A stretch of 64,000 nucleotides of DNA from assembly GCA_019695575.1 (NCBI GenBank), contig JADNSB010000012.1:124001-188000 (forward strand). Reading direction: 5' to 3'. Position numbers and translations under genes: made by a program. This stretch comes from Angomonas ambiguus. Lineage: Eukaryota; Euglenozoa; Kinetoplastea; Trypanosomatida; Trypanosomatidae. This document shows, piece by piece, positions 46,909-56,791 of this stretch (position 1 is its first letter; every line of letters begins with the position of its first letter). Under the pieces are notes generated by a model. That model saw only the letters and a list, made by a program, of their open reading frames with translations. It searched no databases and was not told where the DNA came from.

Positions 46909-49900
46909 ATGTCGATATACGCGGGACTATCACTTAGGGAGATTTACGTCAAGCGGTGTAAGGAGCTCCGATGTAAACCCAACTCGGAGATTAAAAGTGC
47001 TCTCTCTGACAAACCCGATGACTTTAATTCGATCACTTTTATTGATGTTTCAAAAAACTTTGTAGGGCCGAAAGGTATTCTTCCGCTATTGGGGGTGATA
47101 CAGTGCGCGCAGCGGATCCACACGTTAGACTTGAGGGAACAAAAACTGACCAATGAGGTGGTGCAAAAGTTGTGCCATGCACTTTTATCCCATCCTAGTA
47201 TTACCCGTATTAACTTATCCGATAACCCCCTCACCATCACCGCAGGGACATACCTCCTTGAGTTGGTGACTCGTAATCGTAACATTGAGTTTATCGGGTT
47301 AGATAACACCACCGTACGACAGGCGGTGATGGACCGCGTGAATACCAGGACGGAGCAGAACACAGAGGCGAAACAAAAGAGAAAATCTATTTTAAAAGAC
47401 ACCGCGGAAAGAAGCATTGGAGGGAGAGAAGGAAAACCAGACAAGCGGGTTTCACTGCTTGCCTTAAAACCGATCCTTAGTACTCTTTCCAGTTCCGTTC
47501 ATCCTTTCCTCTTTGATGAAAATCCATTAGACGACGTCGCCCAAGTTTGCTTCTCCCAGTCCGCTTGGTTCTACGACGTCCAGTTCCCTCCGGACGATGA
47601 GTCAAGACATATGGAGGTGACTCGGAGGTATGGCTCCTCCCGGTGGAAACGTTTATCGGAGATGTACAAAAGGGTCAAAGTAGTGCCCGACCCTCAGGAA
47701 CCCGCGGAGGAACTGTTTTGTGAGCCTTTTATAGCACTCCCTACCAATATTCGTTCCGGTTTTTCATGGGTGAGTGCGTGTGCCGCGGCCGCCTTCTCCA
47801 CCGTAGAGGATATTAAGCAGGCGATTTTCTGGCCCGAAGTCCCCTATACCTCTCTGCTAGGACTTTACGTAGTTCGATGCCACGTCGATGGGGCGTGGCG
47901 TTACGTTTTGGTAGACGACTTCATTCCCGTCGATCTTCAGGACAATCCTTTGTTTACTCCCCCCGTCTTTGGAGAGGCGGCGGTGTTTATCTGGCCTTGT
48001 CTCTTGGAGAAGGCGCTCGCCAAACTGCATGGAGGGTACCAAGCCCTTGACGCCCTGCATGACCCTGAGGGGGATACTCTCCCTCCTGGCCCTCAGCAGG
48101 AGGCAAAGAAACTACTGGCGGCTATACAAGGCGTCCCCGCCTCCTGTGCCCGCACGTTGGCAGATTTTACGGGCGGTATCCCTGTGATGAAACGGATTCA
48201 CGGCAACCCCTCCCGGGGAGGCTTCGACGCGACGGAGTGGTGGGATATTTTGGAGACGCTGATTGGGAAAGGGAACCGATCCCTCGCGTTAGCCCGCAGT
48301 CGAGGAGGGGGTCAAGGACTCCAGGGGATTGAGCCAGACCATACGTATCAGGTGGTACAGACCCTTCAGATGAATGGGGTGAGGATTGTGGAGCTGGTGA
48401 ACCATGCGCCCGATGACGTTAGTGTGGGGTGGCGGGGCGAGTGGTCTGAGGTGTCCAACACGTGGTCACAGTTTCCTGATGTAGAGGAACAGGTGTACAG
48501 TCTGCAAGAGCGATCGAAGCGGCGCACGACCATGGCCCCTTTGTCGACGGAAGGTGGAAAAGAAGACTCTAAATCCATAATGCGGCCCAACATGGGGTCT
48601 CGCCACAACACCACCCCCAAGCCCTCCTTTTGGTTGTCGTATGCGAACTTTCTTCAAGGGTTTCAGGAGATACATCTGTGTCGACTGTTTCCTCTGTCGT
48701 ATATGGAACGTAAGGTCGAGGGCGAGTGGAACCACCAGTCCTCTGGCGGACCGCTTTGGGCACCCTCGTGGTTTCGAAACCCACACTACCATCTCCAAGT
48801 CATCGGACAAACCTTCCTGTTCCTTAGCCTTTGCCTACCAGACTCTAGGTTTGTGGAGAGTGACGCGAGCGCGATTGGGTTTGATATTCTGGAGGATGAT
48901 TATTTCCCTCTCGCGGCGTCGGAAACGGAGCGGGAGAGTAAAGTGTTATTTAGCACTGGCTACCGAACGGCGGATGCGGTGTCGTTTGAGAGTGTACTTG
49001 CCCCCAGTGATGTCTACTGGATCATTCCTAGCTGTAGCGAGGTCGGTGTGTTGAGTCCCTTTACGTTTCGTATCTTCTCAGAGGGCAGTTTTTCCTTGAC
49101 GAGGGAGTCGATGGAGGACTTTTATGCCATGGCTCAAGCCTCCGTTGAGGTTCCCAGTAGTGGACCGTTCAAGTTCGGGGAGGGAAATGCCCAAGTGGCG
49201 GTGATGATTGGCGCCCTACGCTTCACCCAGCCCATCTCCACCCACTCCCCTCTGCAAGAGGACGACTCGCACACCGAGTACGCCGGCAGTGAATCACGGC
49301 TGAGCCGTCGTAGCAAGAGCAACGTCTCTACCCCTCATCCCTCCCCAGGTGGTTTAGGATTGGACGAAAGGCCGGAGAGTCGCCTCGTAGTCCGTGCCTG
49401 CTGCCGCTCCCGGTCCAACGCAAGGAGCCCTACCAACGAGTCTCTCGCTGTGTTCTTGAACGAAGGGGTTTCCGTGTTCGCTGACGACGGCACTACGACC
49501 CCCGAAAGAGCTTTAGGGTCTCTGGATAAAAGGTTGTGTGCCGAGTCCCCTCACGTGCGGGGACACACCGCGTACCTCACCCACTCCCCTGTGCTCACCT
49601 ATGACTCCTTTACCGCCACCTGTACCCCTCAGCCCATCGGCTCCTCAGCCACCGTAGACTTTACCGTGTGGGTTTCTGCGCCGCTGCAGGTGAAGGTGAT
49701 TCCGCTTCCTTACTGGCAAAAGTCCTATTTTCCTATCGAGTGGACGGAGGGGAGTTGTTCCTATTATGAAACCTCCACAGTACAACCGCAGCTGGAGGTG
49801 TTTCCCGAGGAGCGGTATGAGCGGATGGTGATCCGCATGGACCTAGAGGAATCCTCTGTCCCCTTCCCTGCCTTAATGCTTACGGTGCTGGCCAATGGTC

Positions 49901-50127
49901 AGCTGGGGGAGCCCATCCGAGGGAGAATTCCTCGAGAACACATCATCACTCAGTCCGAGTACGCCACGGAGCGGTGGGTGCAGTGTGAACTTAGTGTCCC
50001 TGTGGACGATGAGGTGGAGTCCTTCTTGGTAATTCCCTGTCTGCAACCGGTAGGGACGACGGGGAAGTGCATCATTACTGTTTCTAGGAAAACAGAAGTG
50101 AAGGGCCGTGTGTTGAATCAACGGTAA
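46909..50127 (+). CDS. LRR/calpain-like protein with Cys replaced by Ser
   Basis: The 1072 residues begin with leucine-rich repeats (about residues 38-140: LPLLGVIQ, IHTLDLREQKLTNEVV, ITRINLSDNPLT, IEFIGLDNTTV). A calpain CysPc domain follows (about residues 265-520). The usual G-x-C-W catalytic site reads SGFSWVSACAAAAF, so Cys is Ser286. His478 (PDHTYQVV) and Asn498 (LVNHAP) remain, and the VDDFIPVD and EKALAKLHGGYQAL segments are well conserved. Beta-sandwich C2-like regions (WYNPHYHLQVIGQTFLFLSL-type near residue 625; ARFTVWVSAPLQVKVIPL-type near 925) complete the calpain layout. Kinetoplastids carry many calpain-like proteins with altered triads, often cytoskeleton-associated and not proteolytic. 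Confidence 0.9.
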   Translation: MSIYAGLSLREIYVKRCKELRCKPNSEIKSALSDKPDDFNSITFIDVSKNFVGPKGILPLLGVIQCAQRIHTLDLREQKLTNEVVQKLCHALLSHPSITRINLSDNPLTITAGTYLLELVTRNRNIEFIGLDNTTVRQAVMDRVNTRTEQNTEAKQKRKSILKDTAERSIGGREGKPDKRVSLLALKPILSTLSSSVHPFLFDENPLDDVAQVCFSQSAWFYDVQFPPDDESRHMEVTRRYGSSRWKRLSEMYKRVKVVPDPQEPAEELFCEPFIALPTNIRSGFSWVSACAAAAFSTVEDIKQAIFWPEVPYTSLLGLYVVRCHVDGAWRYVLVDDFIPVDLQDNPLFTPPVFGEAAVFIWPCLLEKALAKLHGGYQALDALHDPEGDTLPPGPQQEAKKLLAAIQGVPASCARTLADFTGGIPVMKRIHGNPSRGGFDATEWWDILETLIGKGNRSLALARSRGGGQGLQGIEPDHTYQVVQTLQMNGVRIVELVNHAPDDVSVGWRGEWSEVSNTWSQFPDVEEQVYSLQERSKRRTTMAPLSTEGGKEDSKSIMRPNMGSRHNTTPKPSFWLSYANFLQGFQEIHLCRLFPLSYMERKVEGEWNHQSSGGPLWAPSWFRNPHYHLQVIGQTFLFLSLCLPDSRFVESDASAIGFDILEDDYFPLAASETERESKVLFSTGYRTADAVSFESVLAPSDVYWIIPSCSEVGVLSPFTFRIFSEGSFSLTRESMEDFYAMAQASVEVPSSGPFKFGEGNAQVAVMIGALRFTQPISTHSPLQEDDSHTEYAGSESRLSRRSKSNVSTPHPSPGGLGLDERPESRLVVRACCRSRSNARSPTNESLAVFLNEGVSVFADDGTTTPERALGSLDKRLCAESPHVRGHTAYLTHSPVLTYDSFTATCTPQPIGSSATVDFTVWVSAPLQVKVIPLPYWQKSYFPIEWTEGSCSYYETSTVQPQLEVFPEERYERMVIRMDLEESSVPFPALMLTVLANGQLGEPIRGRIPREHIITQSEYATERWVQCELSVPVDDEVESFLVIPCLQPVGTTGKCIITVSRKTEVKGRVLNQR

Positions 50128-50537
50128 AGGGTTGGGTGGGTGAAAACAGCTATAGCGGTTTTTGTTCTTGTATATATATAAATGCACCTATACAAAAAAC
50201 AACAACAACAAAATAGAACAGAACAGAAGAGCTTTACCATTTTTTTTCCTGAAGGGTTGTTGACAAAGTTTCTGAGAATTGTTGAAAAAGAGTACGTCTA
50301 CCCTTATTCGGTACTGATTTTTTCTCCTCCATTTTTTTCTTTACTTTTTCTTTTTTGTTTGTTGCAGCCTTATTTTAAGTTTCATTCATTTTAAACTTAT
50401 CTTCTTAACTTATCGTATAGTGATAATTTTTTTTTTCTCTTTTGGTGCTTCACGGGTATACACACATTTTACAGAAGAAATACCCTCTTATTCAATCAAA
50501 AAATAAATAAATAAAAAAATAACGTAAACGAAAAGAA
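50128..50537 (+). other. Intergenic region
   Basis: This 410-base AT-rich gap has T/C-rich blocks at 50318-50362 and 50427-50441. Candidate AGs are at 50368-50369 and 50474-50475. A short A-rich stretch precedes the ATG. No RNA gene is visible. Confidence 0.45.
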
Positions 50538-51794
50538 ATGCAATCTATCGATTATCTCATTGTTGGGGGTGGAGTGGTGGGCCTCGCGATTGGGGCGGCG
50601 TTGAGTCCCTTCGGTACCACCGCCATCGTCGAGCAACACGCTCGTCTCATTGAAGAAACCTCCGCTCGAAATAGCGGCGTGGTGCATGCCGGCCTCTACT
50701 ACCCCAAAGATTCCCTCAAGCAAAAGTTCTGCACCCGAGGTAATCAACAGATCTGGATTCTGAATGAACGGTTTCCTTCGGTTGTAAAGGCCAAAAAAAT
50801 AGGAAAGTGGATTGGGACCTGTAGTAAGGAAGAGGAACCAGTCTTGGAGGGCATTATTGAAAATATGAAATCTCGTGGAATTGACTACGAAATGATCTCC
50901 CCCGAGACAATTAAAAAAGAAGAACCGCTGTTGGGGATGCAAACAGTGGTGAACTCCAAGAACACCGGAATCGTGGACGTGCACAGTCTGCGGGACTACT
51001 TTGAAGGTGTGATTGACTCCAACGATGGGTTTGTGACATGTGGTCAAAAGGCGGCAAAGATCAGCATGGAGACCGAAAAGGGGTCGAATAAAAAGCTGAC
51101 AGTGACCGTCCAGGACACCTCCTCCGGTGATACTGACGATCTCGTCGTGGACAAGGCTGTCATCTGTGCCACAGGACTACACGCCAACTCCCTGTGGTCT
51201 CATATGCGTTACAACCGTGTCCCTATGCTACAGCCTGCCTCTCATCGACTCTACTACTGTAAGGGAAGGTACGCCACCTATCAAGGGAAGCCGTTGGTGC
51301 ACCGCCTCGTGTATCCCTGCCCACTTCCCAAGCTGGTGGGTCTGGGAGTACACAGTGTGGTGGACATGGACGGTCGGGTCAAGTTCGGCCCTGATGCTGT
51401 CTACGTGGACGATATGACCGATTACCGTGTCGCTGCGACGGAGGAGGAGGAGAAACAGTTCCTTGACTCCCAGTACGACGCGATTAAACGGTATATCCCG
51501 TCGATTGAGAGGTCCCGTCTGCAGCCCGACTTCTCTGGTATTCGCCCCAAGCTCTCCGGCCCTGGTGAGAGCTCTCGTGACTTCCTTATTGAAGAAATCC
51601 TCTCCTGCGACGAAGCCGGTAGCGTTAAACTCACATCGCTTCAAAGCGGCACGGCATCAGGTGACCCACGCCTAGTGGTATTGAACGGTATAGAGTCTCC
51701 CGGCCTCACCTCCAGCCCCGCTATAGGAGAGTATGTGGCGCAATCGCTGGTGGGAGAGGATGAGTTTGCAAAGCATGTACCAAAATGGGTGTAG
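50538..51794 (+). CDS. L2HGDH: L-2-hydroxyglutarate dehydrogenase
   Basis: This FAD enzyme of the DAO fold oxidises L-2-hydroxyglutarate to 2-oxoglutarate, a repair reaction for a side product of malate dehydrogenase, usually in mitochondria. The 418 residues begin with the dinucleotide-binding motif DYLIVGGGVVGLAIG. Then comes SARNSGVVHAGLYYPKDSLKQ, which is nearly identical to the SGVIHAGIYY segment of human L2HGDH. HRLVYPCPLPKLVGLGVH, VKFGPDA, DFSGIRPKL and the closing NGIESPGLTSSPAIGEYVA are all conserved. There is no obvious long presequence; the first ATG starts at the FAD motif, so a cytosolic or cryptic mitochondrial location is open. Confidence 0.94.
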   Translation: MQSIDYLIVGGGVVGLAIGAALSPFGTTAIVEQHARLIEETSARNSGVVHAGLYYPKDSLKQKFCTRGNQQIWILNERFPSVVKAKKIGKWIGTCSKEEEPVLEGIIENMKSRGIDYEMISPETIKKEEPLLGMQTVVNSKNTGIVDVHSLRDYFEGVIDSNDGFVTCGQKAAKISMETEKGSNKKLTVTVQDTSSGDTDDLVVDKAVICATGLHANSLWSHMRYNRVPMLQPASHRLYYCKGRYATYQGKPLVHRLVYPCPLPKLVGLGVHSVVDMDGRVKFGPDAVYVDDMTDYRVAATEEEEKQFLDSQYDAIKRYIPSIERSRLQPDFSGIRPKLSGPGESSRDFLIEEILSCDEAGSVKLTSLQSGTASGDPRLVVLNGIESPGLTSSPAIGEYVAQSLVGEDEFAKHVPKWV

Positions 51795-52166
51795 TATGGG
51801 AAGAACACCGTATCGTTATGAGCCTCAAAAGATTTTTTTTTCTGTTTTTAGCCCCCCTTTTTTTTTGTAGATTTTGATTTTTTTTTTTGATGTGTTCGCA
51901 CTCCTTTTGATTTCCTCTTTCTTTGGAGGACAAACCACTTCGAGAATTCATCGACGAGTCACGTCAAAAATATTATTCTGCTTTTTATTTTATTTTATTT
52001 TCCCTCACACTCTCAGACTGCTTTGTGTATTCGGGATTTAATCGTCTGCTCCTCTCTTTATCCTCTTTATTTCTTTATAATAAAGGTAAAAAAACATATC
52101 GTATCAAGAACTAAGTACAACCATAATAGTAAACATCGCTATTCGTACATCCCTGTAACTTTAGCC
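51795..52166 (+). other. Intergenic region with tandem splice signals
   Basis: These 372 bases contain two T-tracts with AG, 51832-51850 and 51851-51870, and a later T/C-rich stretch ending near 52085. The in-frame TTG and GTG codons upstream of 52167 are not plausible starts. Confidence 0.5.
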
Positions 52167-55100
52167 ATGGAAGTCGCTAATACCGAAGGGGAAATGATGG
52201 ATTGTGTGTCGCAAGAACTTCGTTGTGTGGTATGCTATTCCGTTTTTGTCGATCCTAGAGTACTCAAGTGTCAGCACTGTTTTTGTTTACGGTGTTTATT
52301 TCTACAAGTCAACTACGATAGGGGGGAAAGGTTAATCGTGACCTGTCCGTTTCGGTGTCATGAGGAGACTATCACACGGGGCGATATACGCACCCTACCA
52401 CGGAATTTACTAGTGACTAACATTTCTCAAGTCGTTCGGAAAAAAATGTTCCCCAACATCCCTTTTATCAAATCGGAGGAAAAAAGTTCTCCCAAGTCGG
52501 ATGGGACGGCTATCAAGTATGAATGCGAGTGGTGTTCACGGGAAAGCGAAACGTGCAAGCTGTGTTCATCGTGTTACAGTGTACTGTGTATCAAGTGCCG
52601 AGGACCCTTTTCCAATCATCACTTTCTGTGTGATTGTTCGTCGGAGGCACTGGTGTCGCGAAGGCCAGAATCCCCTTTAACCAAAGCATACAACGACGTG
52701 GAGTTGAACGCGATCGAAAATGATGCACAGAGGGCCTCACACAGCTCGCTTCGTGACCACCAGCGTTTGTTCTCCAGTCCAGCAGTAACAATCAACGAGG
52801 TGGAGGGACAACACTACCCTTTTCTTCTGACCCAAAAAGTGGCGTCCAAGCTGCTGGTGTCTCACCTCGAGGAAACGAAGCAAGTGGCCCCTATTTCTAT
52901 TAAGATAGAAGAAATTGAAGCGCTAAGAATTGCGACCCAGCAGAGTCACGTGACGTGCACCCAGTCCGCTTCTGGTTTTTCCTCTAGCTACGATGTGATT
53001 CCAAAGTTCACCCTAGGTCCGCTAGAGATAAACGTGGACAACCAACACTGGGGAATGGCCCAGAGGGGTTCCACAGCGCTGCTACTCTTGTCCAATGTGA
53101 TTCGTCTGGGGCAGAAGAAAATGGAAGATATTTTAGCTGTTTGTAGGGAAGTAAACAACCTTCTCCATGAGGTTAAAAGTGTCGCAAGACGGGCGCTCGT
53201 GATGAAGAACAGAGGATTTCAGCTGTACGCTTGCCATGTGATGCAGCTGGGGCGGGAGGAAGTGGTAATTGTGAGAAATTTAATTGTACCCCAGATGGTG
53301 CGTCTACGTCATTTAGAAAGTCTGATCGGGGATGCGGTGGTGAATCGCTATCATCAGGTGTACTCCCAAATGATTCCCTCGGAGCGTCACAGTGTTCGCT
53401 CCCGGTGCGTCAGTTTCACCCGTATTGAATTAATGCTCGTCAAGCAGTTAGATGCGCTTCTGAAACGTATTTATACTAAATCTGTCGATCTCGACGGATA
53501 CATTGATAGTCTTGGAAAAGAGCTGATTAGCCTGTCCGACTCGCTGAACGACACGGCGTGCGAGGCGGAGAGATTGCTTTCGTCGTCAAGTGCACCGCCG
53601 TGCCCGTCGGCCAAAGGCCCCTCGGTGGAGGAAAAGAAAAGAGCTTGGTGGTTTTCGCAGCATAGAAAGAGCTCCCATAAACCGGAGGTGGCCGACGTGA
53701 GCCGTAACGTCTACACCGACACCACTTTCGCGGGTCAGTTCAGAGAGCGACGCTCTACCACAGAGAATCTAACCCGGTACCTCTTACAGTCGTTGAACTA
53801 CTCTCTTATTTTTCGCTACTGGAGTTGGTATTTTACCAATACAACTTGTCGAGAAATCGGTCTCTCCGAGGAGGAGTGTGATGTGTTGATTGAAGGGGAG
53901 GAGGAGATGCAATCGCTCTATGACCGCGTGGTCGAAACACTGTGGAGAGGGTTTCACTTTAGTTCTCAATGGGAAATTTTAATCTTAAAAATGGAAAAAT
54001 CAAACTTTTCTTTCGACGCATCCGCCCTTGTGAAACGATTAGTTCGGCAAGACGGGTATAAAAACAGTATTTTTTTCAATTTTGAGGCGATTGAGGGTAC
54101 GCTACAGGAAATGCGTCGACTACGGGAGTACCTCTGCGATTTACAGGCCGATGTCAACACGTTTGGCAACGTGCGCAGCTTTGAGACTCAGTCCGAGTTG
54201 GTGAATGTCGTTTCCTCCCTCATCAAGGCCGGTCAGGAGCACAACGCTAAAGTTCTCAGCGGGTGGTGCAACTTGGAGGAGAGTCAAATAAAGACAATTT
54301 TCTATTGGTTCAAGGTGGACACCGTAGGATCCCACATTGAAGAGCCAACCATCACGCCGATCCCATGCAAGAGTACCTCCGCCACCCTCCCCAGCGCATT
54401 TATTCAATCCGTCGCCAACCTCGAGGAGTCGCAGTTTATAGAGGAGTTCCTGAGTAACGAGGAGACCGGAGCACCTCTACCCACCCCTACCGATTTAGGG
54501 ACGTTAGAAGTGAACACGTGGAAGAAAAAGATTGTCTTTGGCAAGTATATTCACTTTGGTAGTGATTTACAAAAAATAGCGAATGGGGAAGTCGGGGAAG
54601 AGGACCCGAATTTTCAAGTAGAGTTGCCGACATTGTTTCCTGATGCTCCGCATCAAACTACCTCTAACCCGAATCCCAAGTCCTTTCCTCGTTCGTATTT
54701 TTTCATGTTCAAGACAGACCAGATGCGAGCCGAAGAGGAGTCCAGAGGTGAAACCGCAGAGAAAGACACTGCTGCTGCTGTTGCTGCTGCTGCTACTCCG
54801 GAAAAAAATGAAGTGTACTCGACGGAAAGTTTACACTGGGTCGACGAAAGTCTGTTTGCGGCAGAAACACTGAATTGCTCGAGACTGGCGGTGCTGCAAT
54901 CCAGACCAATAAAGGAGGACCCATTGGGGAAGCTAAAAGCCTCGTCGCTGTTTAAAGGGCACTTTCGGTTTACCGCCTCTTCGACCGAATGGGTGTCCTC
55001 TGAAAAGTTGACCCTTCCCTTTTATGTGGGCCTGTACAGCTATAAACAAGGAAAACGACTGTATCCCTTTGCGGTGGATGCTCAAACTGGTCAAGTGTGG

Positions 55101-55250
55101 ACTGTGAGTCCAACGGAGGAAACCCGCAGTCTTAGCAGCTACGTTGCCGTCATCGTCAGCTCTCCCCTTTTCTTTATTCTCTTTAATGTTATCATGAAGC
55201 AACTTTCCATAGAGTCATCTCGCCTCTGCAGTCTTGGGTCTTTTTATTAG
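52167..55250 (+). CDS. RING/B-box/coiled-coil (TRIM-like) protein
   Basis: Starting at the first ATG, 52167, the product has 1027 residues. A C3HC4 RING with Cys20/Cys23, Cys35/His37, Cys40/Cys43 and Cys60/Cys64 (the last pair one residue wide) suggests ubiquitin E3 activity. A B-box-like region follows at Cys120/Cys123, Cys130/Cys133 and Cys136 (CEWCSRESETC, CSSCYSVLCIKC). A long helical region (residues 320-520) may be the coiled coil. The C-terminal 350 residues have no recognised domain. A CTG repeat encodes Ala and Val near residue 870. TRIM-type layouts are uncommon in kinetoplastids as far as I recall; the RING is the firmest part. Confidence 0.8.
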   Translation: MEVANTEGEMMDCVSQELRCVVCYSVFVDPRVLKCQHCFCLRCLFLQVNYDRGERLIVTCPFRCHEETITRGDIRTLPRNLLVTNISQVVRKKMFPNIPFIKSEEKSSPKSDGTAIKYECEWCSRESETCKLCSSCYSVLCIKCRGPFSNHHFLCDCSSEALVSRRPESPLTKAYNDVELNAIENDAQRASHSSLRDHQRLFSSPAVTINEVEGQHYPFLLTQKVASKLLVSHLEETKQVAPISIKIEEIEALRIATQQSHVTCTQSASGFSSSYDVIPKFTLGPLEINVDNQHWGMAQRGSTALLLLSNVIRLGQKKMEDILAVCREVNNLLHEVKSVARRALVMKNRGFQLYACHVMQLGREEVVIVRNLIVPQMVRLRHLESLIGDAVVNRYHQVYSQMIPSERHSVRSRCVSFTRIELMLVKQLDALLKRIYTKSVDLDGYIDSLGKELISLSDSLNDTACEAERLLSSSSAPPCPSAKGPSVEEKKRAWWFSQHRKSSHKPEVADVSRNVYTDTTFAGQFRERRSTTENLTRYLLQSLNYSLIFRYWSWYFTNTTCREIGLSEEECDVLIEGEEEMQSLYDRVVETLWRGFHFSSQWEILILKMEKSNFSFDASALVKRLVRQDGYKNSIFFNFEAIEGTLQEMRRLREYLCDLQADVNTFGNVRSFETQSELVNVVSSLIKAGQEHNAKVLSGWCNLEESQIKTIFYWFKVDTVGSHIEEPTITPIPCKSTSATLPSAFIQSVANLEESQFIEEFLSNEETGAPLPTPTDLGTLEVNTWKKKIVFGKYIHFGSDLQKIANGEVGEEDPNFQVELPTLFPDAPHQTTSNPNPKSFPRSYFFMFKTDQMRAEEESRGETAEKDTAAAVAAAATPEKNEVYSTESLHWVDESLFAAETLNCSRLAVLQSRPIKEDPLGKLKASSLFKGHFRFTASSTEWVSSEKLTLPFYVGLYSYKQGKRLYPFAVDAQTGQVWTVSPTEETRSLSSYVAVIVSSPLFFILFNVIMKQLSIESSRLCSLGSFY
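54768..54795 (+). repeat. CTG trinucleotide repeat in coding sequence
   Basis: Nine CTG/CTG-like units encode an Ala-rich run (TAAAVAAAAT) in the TRIM-like protein. It lies in an acidic, probably disordered loop. Confidence 0.8.
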
Positions 55251-55632
55251 ATATATAAACTGGTTTCAAAAGAATAAATAAATAAAAAGGAAGCAACAGT
55301 GCTCGATCGAACGTTTAATAGGTGAAAACCTTTTGTTTTTCTGTTTCTCCCTTCTAAGTTACTTTCTTAGTTACTATTACTCATTACAAAAACAATAATT
55401 AAAAAAAAAAAGGTAATAATATTAAAGTTTCCCTTATTCTTTTTTTTTTTTTTTACCTTTAATATAAATGTCTTTCTCCCTCTCTTAAATACCTGTTTAG
55501 TTAAAAGTCTCTGTGTGTTAAAATGACCCTTCTGTGTGAGTTTGTTTTGTCTCTGACTTTCTTTCGTTTTTTTCTTATTTATTTAATTTCCTCGGTTAAT
55601 CCTCCTTCAGTATTTTGTAGTAGAACCCGCAT
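55251..55632 (+). other. Intergenic region with long T-tract
   Basis: These 382 AT-rich bases include a T-run at 55439-55454 and a second T/C-rich stretch at 55556-55598. Candidate acceptors are AG at 55609-55610 and 55619-55623. No RNA gene is seen. Confidence 0.45.
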
Positions 55633-56526
55633 ATGTTTACTCACAAAGATATTGAAGCAGACCGCTATAAGCCGGTAGGTTCCCTTTTCATGCATCTAGT
55701 AGACGCTGACTCGAAGCCTTCTAGAGCACACCGTAACACACACGCAAGAAAAGCCTACGACCAAAGTTTGCCCCACACGGCTCTCTCTCTTTACACCACT
55801 GACGCCGCACGGGACAGCACTCCTTTAAGGGGTAAGAAACACTACGCGGATCGTGAGGGACACTTTGTGTTTGGCGAAGCGCTGCCTCAACGACCGAGTA
55901 GTGTGCGAAGAAGGCGTCCAGTGGATCACCTGGACACGGGTCTGCAACCCAAAAGGGCGGAGGAGACACCCGTTCGTCGCAAGATGTACATCCCAGAGCC
56001 CCGTCGTGCTCACTCCGCCGAGCCGTTCCGTCGATACGGCAGCACCGAGCTTCTCTCCCCCTCCCCGGATACCTCGTGCCTGCAGCGTACCCCTCGTCGG
56101 GGCAGTGAGGAGGCCTCGAGGAGCCATCTCAGACTTAGCTCCCTGGTGCCCAAGGAGGAGCCCCCAAAGAGGCCCCAAACACCCCCCCCGATGATTAAAA
56201 AGCCTCGCACGAGAGGGGTACGCATGTTCCCAGAGCGACGGTCTCTGTGTGCGGACGAGATCCCGCGAGGTCTCAAGATGGTCCCCCCACCAGCCCACTG
56301 GAAGAGTGTTACTGAGAGACAGACCGAATTTCTTACCTTTGGGATTGAGTCACAGGAACCAGCGGACTTCAAGTACAAGAATCAAAGCGCGGTTCCGATT
56401 ATGGGTGGCGGAACTACGCCTTCTCCTCCGACGGCAAGAGTCGGCTGGCGAGCCCGTAGTCAGGATCACCGCCCCCAGGAGAGAAAATACGACATAATCA
56501 CCGGTCGCCCCCTTCCGTTTCGGTAA
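55633..56526 (+). CDS. Basic, probably disordered hypothetical protein
   Basis: The 297 residues are rich in Arg, Pro, Ser and Lys, with a conserved-looking start (MFTHKDIEADRYKPVGS) and end (PQERKYDIITGRPLPFR). Recurrent short aromatic/basic motifs such as KHYADREGHFVFGE and FKYKNQSAVPIMGGG resemble the style of axonemal or microtubule-binding proteins. No domain is recognised; a cytoskeletal role is only suggested by composition. The frame is GC-rich and intact. Confidence 0.65.
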   Translation: MFTHKDIEADRYKPVGSLFMHLVDADSKPSRAHRNTHARKAYDQSLPHTALSLYTTDAARDSTPLRGKKHYADREGHFVFGEALPQRPSSVRRRRPVDHLDTGLQPKRAEETPVRRKMYIPEPRRAHSAEPFRRYGSTELLSPSPDTSCLQRTPRRGSEEASRSHLRLSSLVPKEEPPKRPQTPPPMIKKPRTRGVRMFPERRSLCADEIPRGLKMVPPPAHWKSVTERQTEFLTFGIESQEPADFKYKNQSAVPIMGGGTTPSPPTARVGWRARSQDHRPQERKYDIITGRPLPFR

Positions 56527-56791
56527 CGAAAAAAAAACAAAACAAAACAGGGTGTATTTTTATTCTATCACGCATATCAACAAATATATTTGTATGTATA
56601 CTACTAATCCTAGACTGTATCTAAATAGATTTACTCTCTTTCTTATACTCTTTTTTTTTTTCCCCCTTTCCCTCTGTTTCTTTGTATTCAAACTTTTTCG
56701 CTTTTCTTTTTTGTTCACAATGGTCCATTCTTCTTCAATCAAACTTTCTTTTCTCCCTTTCTCTTTCTTTAAAACTGGAGAATAAGTCATC

